Below are positions 1 to 6,191 of a DNA stretch of 8,363 nt, piece after piece. The position numbers and the translations under genes were made by a program. Every line of letters starts with the position of its first letter. Within the stretch, counting starts at the first letter, position 1. The notes beneath the pieces are model-generated. The model saw only the letters and a list, made by a program, of their open reading frames with translations. It made no database searches and was not told the origin of the DNA. The stretch comes from an uncultured Lachnospiraceae bacterium (lineage in GTDB: Bacteria; Bacillota_A; Clostridia; Lachnospirales; Lachnospiraceae), in the NCBI GenBank assembly GCA_902795835.1, contig CADBNA010000320.1, positions 1-8,363 of the forward strand, in the 5' to 3' direction.

Positions 1-615
1 ATCGCACCCCATGGGAACATCCGACGGCAGTCCGCCGACTGCATCATAGACGGATCTTCGAATGGCAAAGCTCCCCCCGCTTACATGATCACTGAGGCCG
101 GTACAGCCCTCCGGAAGGGAAAAGCCGTATTCCGAGGAAATCTTCCGCATGAATTCCTGACTGGTGTATTTTCTGCGGCGCTTGTCGTAGATCACCTGCC
201 GGGTCCGGGACAGCAGCCTGGAAGTGTCTTTTGGTTCAATCCGTCCCAGAACGGCGCCGATCGAGGGCCATCTGTCAAAATACCGGACAATCTCCCCGGC
301 CCAGTCAGATTCCACCGTGGCATCATCATCCAGGAAAGCCAGAATCTCACTGTCTGTCAGCTCTACTGCTTTTGCCTGCGCCGCCGGCTGGCCTCCGTTT
401 TCAGGCAGGTCGAGAAACCGAACGTAGGAGGGGTCGGCAATCCGCTTTGCTGCGGATGTCTTTCCGCCCCCGTCATCCACAACGATCACATCGAAATCCT
501 TAAATCCCTTTTTTCTCTGCCGGCTGAGGGAAGAGAGACATTCCGCAAGAAGCCGGTTGCGCCGGTAGGTTGCGATGATGATGGTCAGCCTGTGCTTTGG
601 TGTCGGATTATTCAT
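1..615 (-). CDS. Glycosyltransferase family 2, N-terminal part (runs off the left edge)
   Basis: This is the first 205 residues of a GT2 (GT-A fold) glycosyltransferase, which would move a sugar from a nucleotide-sugar donor to an acceptor on the cytoplasmic side. The reading frame is open to the window edge, so the C-terminus is missing. Visible family features are the N-terminal strand TIIIATYRR (residues 11-19), the nucleotide-binding VIVVDDGGG (43-51), the metal-binding acidic motif LAFLDDDA (92-99, the DXD equivalent), and the acceptor-side segment GGSFAIRRSVYDAVGG (180-195). The ATG at 615 is preceded by AGGGAGA five bases upstream. It overlaps the deacetylase stop by 8 bases (ATGAATAA), which suggests translational coupling. 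No signal peptide or membrane segment appears in the visible part. Donor and acceptor cannot be told from sequence. The GT2 assignment is firm. Confidence 0.92.
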   Translation of the reverse strand, partial: MNNPTPKHRLTIIIATYRRNRLLAECLSSLSRQRKKGFKDFDVIVVDDGGGKTSAAKRIADPSYVRFLDLPENGGQPAAQAKAVELTDSEILAFLDDDATVESDWAGEIVRYFDRWPSIGAVLGRIEPKDTSRLLSRTRQVIYDKRRRKYTSQEFMRKISSEYGFSLPEGCTGLSDHVSGGSFAIRRSVYDAVGGLPSDVPMGCD

Positions 616-1315
616 GCTGTTCTCCCTGGCAATAGAATGCGATCTTTTCTTTCAGTTTTTCCGGCGTGTCATCCGGAGACACATAGATCCGGCGGACCAT
701 TGCCGGGTCCTCCCTCCAGTCGAATACCCCGCAGTGAACGGTGGCAAAGCTCACGCCATATCTTTCTCTGCAAAGTTCGGCGGAGACCTCATCGGCGCCT
801 CCGTAAGGATAGGCAAAGATATCCGGTTTTTCTCCGGTGATCTCCGCCAGGATCCGGTCATTTTCCTCCAGCTCCCTGATCTGTTCTTCCACCGGAAGTT
901 TGGTGATCCGCTGATGTGTCAGCGTGTGGGATCCGATCTCAAATCCGGCGTCAAAGAGTTCCCTGATCTTCCGCTGATCCATATGCGGAACAATCCGGTA
1001 TGCCTTGTGATCCCAGGCGTTATTTCCTCCGATATAACCGCCGACGATAAACATGGCTGCCGGCAGGTTCATTCTGACGAGAATCGGCACGGCATATTCC
1101 GCAACCGGCAGAAAGCCGTCGTCAAAAGTGACGATCACCGGATTCTCCGGAGCCAAGGCAGCCCCATTATGGATATCCGCCCCGTCCCTGCCGCGAATAA
1201 CGGTAAAGCCGTCTTTCAGAAAACGCATATGCTCTTCAAAGACAGCCGCAGACACCGTCAGGTAATCCGAAGATTCAGGTTCCACACTGTGATACATTAG
1301 TACCGGAATAATCAT
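608..1315 (-). CDS. Polysaccharide deacetylase, CE4 (NodB homology) family
   Basis: This 235-residue protein carries the NodB homology domain of carbohydrate esterase family 4, metal-dependent enzymes that remove N- or O-acetyl groups from sugars such as N-acetylglucosamine. Motif 1 is TFDDG (63-67), containing the catalytic-base and metal-binding aspartates. Motif 2 is SHTLTH (129-134), supplying the two metal-binding histidines. Motif 3 is FAYPYGG (167-173). The opening MIIPVLMYHSV and the C-terminal RRIYVSPDDTPEKL are typical of short single-domain members. No signal peptide or membrane anchor is seen, so a cytoplasmic role on a precursor is plausible (inference). The start is well supported by AGGAGG seven bases upstream, encoded by the last codons of the preceding radical SAM gene, which ends only 3 bases away. 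Context suggests it deacetylates an intermediate of the pathway encoded here. Confidence 0.93.
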   Translation of the reverse strand: MIIPVLMYHSVEPESSDYLTVSAAVFEEHMRFLKDGFTVIRGRDGADIHNGAALAPENPVIVTFDDGFLPVAEYAVPILVRMNLPAAMFIVGGYIGGNNAWDHKAYRIVPHMDQRKIRELFDAGFEIGSHTLTHQRITKLPVEEQIRELEENDRILAEITGEKPDIFAYPYGGADEVSAELCRERYGVSFATVHCGVFDWREDPAMVRRIYVSPDDTPEKLKEKIAFYCQGEQHE

Positions 1316-1318
1316 TCT

Positions 1319-2275
1319 TCAACCTCCTACGGATGCACATCGTTTACAGATAAAATCCGGCGGGCATTCCCGCCTGCCCAGAACCTGCCCAGCCAGACGC
1401 GTGTACGGCTCTCCCTGCAGGATGCTCTGCAGGCTCTGCTCTCTGATATTTCCGAAAGCTGTCTCCCTGCCGTAATCATTGCAGCACAGGATCATTGTCC
1501 CGTCGTATAAAAAATGGAACCATTTATCCACTCTGCTGCAGTAAAAGTTCTCAAGGTCATCCCTGACAATCCGCACGTCCTTCCCGGCTCCGGACAGATA
1601 ATCACTCCGGTTATGAAACATTCCATAGCGGAAATCAATGCGGTCGAAGCAAAGCCGGTGCGCATCGCACTGCGCCTGCCAGAAGTCAAGAAACTGTTTC
1701 TCCGAAAACGAAGCGGCATGCCAGCTGCCTTCGGTGCGAGGCATGCCCAGGCCTTTGATCATAACCGTCAGTCCGGCTTCCCCGGCGGCTTTCAGAAAGT
1801 GAATGACGTTTTTCAGGGAACTGTCAAAGGAAATGCACATATTCTGCTCCAGTGACGGTGCATCGATCCCGTGAAAACTGATCCGGATCTCATGCGGCGT
1901 ATCAGCCAGCACCCGCACCAGTTCTCCGGATGCAGAAGGAGTAAGGGCTCCCGGATTGACAGAAACCTCTATATGGTGGTACGTCAGGGCTTCTTTCATA
2001 TTTTCCAGAAAGTGGAAAATGCGGGGGTCACAAAGAGGCTCGTTCTGCAGATACGGCATCACCTTATAAAACCGGTATCCCCTGACCTCCTCCAGAATCC
2101 GCATGAACAGTGATTCCTCCATACGGCAGTTGCTTTTTTCATGATAGTACCGGTCATGCGGGCAGAAACGGCAGGCGGCATTGCAGGCTGTAGTTGTCTG
2201 AATCTGCAGACTCATGCAGTCAGACGGAATCTCCAGTTTCATACGTCTGGGATCGGCCTCAAATTCGGGAATCAT
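1319..2275 (-). CDS. Radical SAM protein with SPASM-like C-terminus
   Basis: This 318-residue protein is a radical SAM enzyme, expected to cleave S-adenosylmethionine reductively to start radical chemistry on a substrate. The cluster-binding CxxxCxxC is C31, C35 and C38 (CNAACRFC), placed after QIQTTTA, the usual first strand. The position of the SAM-binding GGEP motif holds LQNEPL (76-81), a variant. The C-terminal half has a SPASM-like cysteine set: C246, the pair C264/C265 after YDGTMIL, then C304, C310 and C313 (CxxxxxCxxC), consistent with an auxiliary iron-sulfur cluster. Related SPASM proteins include peptide maturases and sugar or aminocyclitol dehydrogenases such as BtrN, so the substrate is open. 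The gene starts 4 bases after the stop of another radical SAM gene, with GGAGG ending nine bases before the ATG. The pair probably acts in one pathway. Confidence 0.88.
   Translation of the reverse strand: MIPEFEADPRRMKLEIPSDCMSLQIQTTTACNAACRFCPHDRYYHEKSNCRMEESLFMRILEEVRGYRFYKVMPYLQNEPLCDPRIFHFLENMKEALTYHHIEVSVNPGALTPSASGELVRVLADTPHEIRISFHGIDAPSLEQNMCISFDSSLKNVIHFLKAAGEAGLTVMIKGLGMPRTEGSWHAASFSEKQFLDFWQAQCDAHRLCFDRIDFRYGMFHNRSDYLSGAGKDVRIVRDDLENFYCSRVDKWFHFLYDGTMILCCNDYGRETAFGNIREQSLQSILQGEPYTRLAGQVLGRRECPPDFICKRCASVGG
1323..1328 (-). promoter_or_regulatory. Ribosome binding site of the deacetylase gene
   Basis: AGGAGG on the minus strand, seven bases before the ATG at 1315. It lies within the final valine-glycine-glycine codons of the upstream radical SAM gene, so the upstream 3' end doubles as the initiation signal for the next gene. 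Confidence 0.8.
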
Positions 2276-2279
2276 CTTG

Positions 2280-3374
2280 TCATTCCTCCGGCGAAAAGAT
2301 CATGGTCGGCAGATATCCGTCATGAACGGAAGGTCCCTCTGCTCCGGAAAACATCCTGATTTTTCTGTCAGTATGAAGGGTATCACCATTGGCAAAGGGA
2401 CAGTAGGGATCCGGTTCTGACAGGCTGTGATACGTCAGAATTCTCCGGTCTACCGCCCCTCCCCGGCAGGTATTTACTGCCGGGCAGTCTCTGCATGCAG
2501 AGGGAACCGGCGCCTCGGTAATGGAGCGGAATGCCGGCAGTTCGGCGATTCCGGAGAGGGTCAGACTGTCATGCAGAGTCTCCGAGCGCCATTCGGGAGT
2601 GATCAGGTAAGTTGAAGGTGTGACGGCCCCATCCGGAAGAATCCGCAGGCTGGTAAGCCCGCAGCTGTCTCCGTCCTGCGCGGGAATTCCAAACACAGAT
2701 CCGAACAGCGGGTCACACAGTGAGACGACCGCATACCGGTCCATAATGTATTCCAGCGCATCCATTACCTGCCGGTAGGAAGGAGGATCCATCTTCACGC
2801 CTTCCACTTTGCGCAGGATGTTGATCCGCAGAAATGCATTGTATTCTTTTGCAATCGAAAAAATTCCGTCGATGTTTTCCCTGTTCAGGGTTCTGTCATA
2901 AGCGACCATGACAATAGTTGCCACGGCATTGTATTTCCTGCACAGATCAAGCGTTCCCAATACCCCTTCAAAGGCATCGTCTCTTCCCCGGTTCCGGTTA
3001 TGAACGCCGGCGTCCGGAAAATCAAGGGACAGGTCAACCTCCCGGATGGCGCGGAACAGTTCTTCTGCGTCGATTCGGCCCTTTCTGACCTGGCGGTACA
3101 CGCTGCCATTGGTGGTGAGCGCCTGCCGGATATCCGGATACCGTTCCCGGATGTAGCAGACCAGCCGGTACCACGGCCCGGAGAGGGCGCACTCCCCCGT
3201 GCCGTAATTGACAGACTCGATCTCAGCCGCGTTTCTGTCTATAAAGGCTTTCGCAAGATCGAAATCATTTTCTACCGGAATCTGGCGCACACTCTGACTG
3301 TAGCAAAACGGACACCGCATATCGCACCGGGATGTAAAACCCCAGCCGATTTTCCACTTTTTCTCTTCACCCAT
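2280..3374 (-). CDS. Radical SAM/SPASM protein, candidate peptide maturase
   Basis: This 364-residue radical SAM enzyme binds its catalytic iron-sulfur cluster through C17, C21 and C24 (CDMRCPFCYS), directly after KWKIGWGFTS. The GGEP position carries YGTGEC (57-62) and the TTNG strand follows (87-90). A full SPASM-type C-terminus is visible: C238 in SCGL, a turn LPDGAV, then CRDCPAVNTCRGG (C294, C297, C303) and C325 in YCPF. SPASM proteins commonly modify ribosomally made peptides, though sugar-acting members exist. The frame is open upstream to an ATG at 3512, but that would overlap the reductase gene by 49 bases and add 46 residues that do not look conserved. I chose ATG 3374 because family members begin just before the KIGWG strand and a GGGTGA element lies five bases upstream. 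ATG 3428 and 3443 are alternatives. The gene overlaps the candidate small peptide frame by 8 bases. Confidence 0.87.
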   Translation of the reverse strand: MGEEKKWKIGWGFTSRCDMRCPFCYSQSVRQIPVENDFDLAKAFIDRNAAEIESVNYGTGECALSGPWYRLVCYIRERYPDIRQALTTNGSVYRQVRKGRIDAEELFRAIREVDLSLDFPDAGVHNRNRGRDDAFEGVLGTLDLCRKYNAVATIVMVAYDRTLNRENIDGIFSIAKEYNAFLRINILRKVEGVKMDPPSYRQVMDALEYIMDRYAVVSLCDPLFGSVFGIPAQDGDSCGLTSLRILPDGAVTPSTYLITPEWRSETLHDSLTLSGIAELPAFRSITEAPVPSACRDCPAVNTCRGGAVDRRILTYHSLSEPDPYCPFANGDTLHTDRKIRMFSGAEGPSVHDGYLPTMIFSPEE

Positions 3375-3459
3375 CTTTATCACCCGTTTCTGCTTTGCTT
3401 CCCTGTATTCGAAAATCCGGCCTTCCATAGATGTACAGGTCATATTGCTGCTGTTCCAT
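3367..3459 (-). CDS. Possible 30-residue peptide, candidate radical SAM substrate
   Basis: A 30-codon frame begins with ATG at 3459, four bases after the reductase stop, and ends in a TGA that overlaps the radical SAM start by 8 bases (ATGGGTGA). The same overlap length is seen between the deacetylase and GT2 genes. The product opens MEQQQ, has an aromatic-rich middle YDLYIYGRPDF (6-16), and ends in a charged, glycine-containing tail (SKAETGDKDG). It has no cysteine, signal peptide or membrane segment. Known radical SAM substrates such as PqqA and MftA are of similar size and sit beside their maturase. I do not recognise a named precursor family. Against it: the ribosome binding site is weak (GGAT six bases upstream), and the segment could instead be untranslated or an N-terminal extension of the radical SAM gene in another frame. 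An in-frame ATG at 3477 would give 36 residues. Confidence 0.4.
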   Translation of the reverse strand: MEQQQYDLYIYGRPDFRIQGSKAETGDKDG

Positions 3460-3463
3460 ACTT

Positions 3464-4390
3464 TTATCCGGACACATCGAAACCCCGCAGGATCTGCGGA
3501 TAGCCGCTGCAAACCTGCTCATACAGGGATCTTACCGTGTCAGACGGAGAATCCATTTTCATCTGCAGTTCATGAGAAAGGCTGGAAGAGTCCATTCCCA
3601 TGTTCAGGGAACGTCTGGCCGCAAGCGGCGCGTCTGCCACTTTTCCCGGCAGAATGACCGCCTGCGACAGACCAAACTGCTGTTTCACCAGGTGCCCGAA
3701 TTCCAGCTTGGATACCGAGCCGGCACAGGAGGCATTGTAAACGCCGCCCAGGTCCCTGCGGATGCCTTCCCATATCACCTCTGTCAGAAAGGGAATCGAA
3801 AGCGGTGAAAAGAACACATCTTCAAATAAAGTGACCGGTTTTCCGGATCTCATGCTCTCCAGCATCCATTCAAAGGATCCGGTACGCCTGCGGATATTAA
3901 ACCCCAGAAAGTTTGTCCGCAGGATCAGAGGCTCCGGATTTCCGCCGGCCTGCAGGATCCGCTCTTCAGCCAGTATCTTGCTTTTTCCGTACACATTGCA
4001 GGCAGCCGTCTCCTCATCTTCCCTGTGGAGTCCCTTTGCGTCTCCGTTATAAACCGCGTCGGAAGACAGAAAAACCAGTTTTGCCCCCAGATCCCGGCAG
4101 ATCCGGGCCAGACTGCCGCTCAGAACCGTATTGACCTGATATGCCCTGTCCGGATCCCGTTCGCATCCGTCCACACTGGTAAAGCCGGCACAGTGTATTA
4201 CGGCATCCGGCCGGATCGTTTCCAGATCCTGCCGGAGCCTGTCACCCTCCAGACAGTCAAAAACGTTCAGCAACAGCCCCGGGATGGCAGTTTCATTCCG
4301 GTCACAGCCGGACAGATCTGCCCGTTCCCTGAGCAGATATGACAGGTTTCCGCCCAGCAGACCCGAAACCCCGGTAAAATACAGTTTCAT
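3464..4390 (-). CDS. NAD(P)-dependent sugar reductase/epimerase, RmlD-like extended SDR
   Basis: This 308-residue protein belongs to the extended short-chain dehydrogenase/reductase family and most resembles dTDP-4-dehydrorhamnose reductase (RmlD), which reduces a 4-keto nucleotide sugar with NAD(P)H. The Rossmann motif is TGVSGLLG (6-13, GxxGxxG). VIHCAGFTSVDGCERDP (64-80) followed by AYQVN matches the RmlD stretch after the fourth strand. SSDAVYNG (109-116) supplies the catalytic serine region, and the YxxxK dyad is Y134 and K138 (YGKSK). Length is close to the RmlD norm of about 300. No other rhamnose genes are in the window, so its substrate may be a different keto-sugar intermediate. An AAGGAG element lies about 12 bases before the ATG, a rather long spacing. 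A 54-base gap separates it from the CobS-like gene upstream. Confidence 0.88.
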   Translation of the reverse strand: MKLYFTGVSGLLGGNLSYLLRERADLSGCDRNETAIPGLLLNVFDCLEGDRLRQDLETIRPDAVIHCAGFTSVDGCERDPDRAYQVNTVLSGSLARICRDLGAKLVFLSSDAVYNGDAKGLHREDEETAACNVYGKSKILAEERILQAGGNPEPLILRTNFLGFNIRRRTGSFEWMLESMRSGKPVTLFEDVFFSPLSIPFLTEVIWEGIRRDLGGVYNASCAGSVSKLEFGHLVKQQFGLSQAVILPGKVADAPLAARRSLNMGMDSSSLSHELQMKMDSPSDTVRSLYEQVCSGYPQILRGFDVSG

Positions 4391-4444
4391 TCTGACGTAC
4401 AGCTCCTTTATTATTCTCAGGTGTTTCCGCGGCTTCCGGCTGCC

Positions 4445-5242
4445 TCAGAAAAGGATCAGGCCGAGGCACAGAACAAACGCATGCTGCATAAGGGAAACAA
4501 ATCCCAGAACGTCTCCGTTAAACCCCTTCAGAGTACGCAGGATCAGCAGGCCTGAAAGCCGTGAGGTAAGACAGGCTGCAGCGATCAGAAACAGGAAAGC
4601 AGCAAGGCGGACAGGAAAACTGCCGCTGCCGAAGAAGAAGAGCGGCAGGCAGCAGCATCCCGCTGCAATAAACGCCTTAATCTGATTTCCGGCGCGGCAG
4701 AAGGCAAGAAAAGGCGAGAATGCAGACCCCGGCTGATACGAAGCGCCTTTTACATGACAGAAAACGCATCCCGCCGCTGAAAGGGCGCCGGAGGCAAGGG
4801 TCAGACCGACAGCTTTTTCCGCAGGCAGAACGACCAGATATACCCCGGCGCAAAACTGTATCAGCAGCAGTATTCCTGTCCACAGTATGGCAAAAGCCCC
4901 GTTTGAAGGAGAACGTATCACATTCCACGCATTTTCTGCATTCCGCCCGCGGGCATAGGTAAGACCCTCGGACAGATCACAGAAAGCGTCGATCAGCCGG
5001 ATTCCCCGGATCAGATAGAACAGCAGCAGCATCCACGCGGCGCTTAACAGCCTCAGTCCGCTCAGACGGAAAAACAGGACGCCTGCCGCTCCGGTCACGG
5101 CACAGGCAGCGCCGCAGATGAGCGGTCCCCAGACGGGATAGGCCCTGCTTACGGACAGAAAACGGTCCCTGCCCAGGACATCGTCGGACTTCCATCTGAC
5201 ATTCAGACAGAAACAGCAGACATTCAGGAGACTTTCCGGCAT
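4445..5242 (-). CDS. CobS-like integral membrane transferase with altered active site
   Basis: This 265-residue, strongly hydrophobic protein resembles adenosylcobinamide-GDP ribazoletransferase (CobS, usually about 250 residues), which joins adenosylcobinamide-GDP to alpha-ribazole at the membrane. Similar landmarks occur in order: an N-terminal SRAYPVWGPLICG (32-44) like the CobS fPlVGlliG segment; IRLIDAFCDLSEGL (81-94) in place of the HLDGLaDtaDGl signature; NVIRSPSNGAFAI (107-119) like eIMkDsriGafGv; and LKGFNGDVLG (238-247) like the C-terminal GvTGDvlG. In the signature, aspartates D85 and D89 remain, but the histidine, one glycine and the last aspartate (now E92) differ. About six membrane segments fit the hydrophobic stretches. 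No cobU, cobT or cobC is in the window, so a repurposed phosphotransferase role is possible (inference). ATG 5242 is chosen over 5326 because GGAGG lies eight bases upstream and the longer form would overlap the neighbour. Confidence 0.7.
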   Translation of the reverse strand: MPESLLNVCCFCLNVRWKSDDVLGRDRFLSVSRAYPVWGPLICGAACAVTGAAGVLFFRLSGLRLLSAAWMLLLFYLIRGIRLIDAFCDLSEGLTYARGRNAENAWNVIRSPSNGAFAILWTGILLLIQFCAGVYLVVLPAEKAVGLTLASGALSAAGCVFCHVKGASYQPGSAFSPFLAFCRAGNQIKAFIAAGCCCLPLFFFGSGSFPVRLAAFLFLIAAACLTSRLSGLLILRTLKGFNGDVLGFVSLMQHAFVLCLGLILF

Positions 5243-5250
5243 TATTCTGT

Positions 5251-5255
5251 CCTCC
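5251..5255 (-). promoter_or_regulatory. Ribosome binding site that fixes the CobS-like start
   Basis: GGAGG on the minus strand, eight bases before ATG 5242. It lies in the 26-base gap after the upstream gene's stop, and argues against the longer start at 5326, which would overlap that gene by 58 bases. Confidence 0.75.
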
Positions 5256-5268
5256 GTCAGAAAAGCGT

Positions 5269-6132
5269 TCACCTGAGCAAAAACAGGAAGGTTCGTCGCA
5301 CTTCTTCCATCCAGGGATCCCGGCACCGCATGGATTTCACCGCAGCGATCCGTTCCGGAAGATCCTCTGCAAACGGGGCGGGGAATTCTTCGACAGCAGG
5401 CAGATAATCGGTCTTTAAAAGCTTCTTGTTAAGGGATGCCGCGGAAAGCGTGATCTTCCGCAGATAATCCAGCAATCCCGCTGTTGCCGCGCATCTCGCG
5501 ATGCCGTAAGCCGCTTCCCGGATGTCACATCGCAGCCATGCCCGGTCCCGGTCCTGCAGCAGGGGGAGCAAGGCTTCACCGAACTTCTCCCATCCGTCCG
5601 CCGTGTTCTGTGCATCACCGGCCCTGAAAAGATATTCCGCCAGCTCCCCGGACGGCCGGATCATTCCGGTCAGGGATGACGCGGGGAGCGTGCCGCTGCC
5701 GGATCCGGGGGATACGTGACAGTACATCCATTTGGTAATGCCTCCGGAAACCGCGTCCCGGCCTTCGACAAGGTGACCGGACGAGGCCTGAACGGAGCCC
5801 GTGTTTTCGGTGGAAAAGATCAGCATCGCTCCGCAGTCCGGCTGATCATCATAATAGGCAGCTGCCTCTCCGGCATTTCCAAAAGCGCGGATCAGTTCCC
5901 GGGCCCTGCCGGAATGAAAATTCCGGCTGCACCGGACCGGATTGGCATATTTCAGCATTGCCGTTGCCGGATGATACGTCAGGCACGGCTCGGAGCCGGT
6001 ATAACGGAGGCCGCGGGCCCGGATGCTTTCCGGCGCGGGCGCAAGACAGCCGTGAAACAGGAAGGGGAGAGGAGGCTGTGCCTTTTGCTCCAGATAGCCA
6101 AGATACCGGATGAGTTCTGTCAATTCTTCCAA
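5269..6132 (-). CDS. Unrecognised protein, faint ADP-ribosyltransferase-like pattern
   Basis: I do not recognise the family of this 287-residue protein. It is apparently soluble, with no signal peptide or membrane segment. The N-terminal half has a layout loosely reminiscent of the ART fold (KptA, DarT, PARP relatives): FLFHGCL (24-30), then SIRARGLRY (36-44), CLTYHPATAMLKYA (50-63), and a later hydrophobic strand GAMLIFSTE (101-109). This resembles the H-G, I-x-x-x-G-L, L-T-x-x-x-x-A pattern of such proteins, but no catalytic glutamate can be placed confidently, so this is a weak inference. The C-terminal half (about 185-287) is probably helical. It starts with TTG at 6132: an in-frame TAA lies 18 bases upstream, no ATG occurs in frame before residue 59, and AGGGAGA is eight bases upstream. 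A role in the same pathway, or a toxin/effector role, cannot be told apart. Confidence 0.75.
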   Translation of the reverse strand: MEELTELIRYLGYLEQKAQPPLPFLFHGCLAPAPESIRARGLRYTGSEPCLTYHPATAMLKYANPVRCSRNFHSGRARELIRAFGNAGEAAAYYDDQPDCGAMLIFSTENTGSVQASSGHLVEGRDAVSGGITKWMYCHVSPGSGSGTLPASSLTGMIRPSGELAEYLFRAGDAQNTADGWEKFGEALLPLLQDRDRAWLRCDIREAAYGIARCAATAGLLDYLRKITLSAASLNKKLLKTDYLPAVEEFPAPFAEDLPERIAAVKSMRCRDPWMEEVRRTFLFLLR

Positions 6133-6140
6133 TGGACTGC

Positions 6141-6147
6141 TCTCCCT
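6141..6147 (-). promoter_or_regulatory. Ribosome binding site supporting a TTG start
   Basis: AGGGAGA on the minus strand, eight bases before the TTG at 6132. With an in-frame TAA just upstream and no nearby ATG, this site supports TTG as the real start codon of the 287-residue protein. Confidence 0.7.
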
Positions 6148-6191
6148 GGTTTACTCCTCCCGGATTGATTTCCCGGGGTTGTTATAGTCTG

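Noticed and set aside
85..1300. Plus-strand open frames of about 240-250 codons opposite the GT2 and deacetylase genes
   Set aside because: They are antisense to genes with strong motifs, show no recognisable domain, and overlap each other. Shadow frames.
3375..3512. N-terminal extension of the radical SAM gene to ATG 3512
   Set aside because: It would overlap the reductase gene by 49 bases, and the added residues show no family-like pattern. The conserved KIGWG strand begins right after ATG 3374. Starts at 3428 or 3443 cannot be fully excluded.
2219..3563. Similar short strings (tcagacgga, then tttcat nearby) near 2219 and 3540
   Set aside because: Both lie within unrelated coding sequence, match imperfectly over about 24 bases, and have no third copy. 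Treated as chance.
4391..4444. Possible terminator or promoter in the 54-base gap between the CobS-like and reductase genes
   Set aside because: No stable hairpin with a T-run and no convincing -35/-10 pair was found; it holds only the reductase ribosome binding site.
5243..5326. Longer CobS-like start at 5326
   Set aside because: It overlaps the upstream gene by 58 bases, while ATG 5242 has GGAGG at good spacing and gives the usual CobS length.
6159..6177. Inverted repeat CCCGG, 9-base loop, CCGGG, in the gap after the fused glycosyltransferase
   Set aside because: The stem is only five base pairs and no T-run follows on the minus strand, so it is not a convincing terminator. It is near the next ribosome binding site, but a regulatory role cannot be supported.
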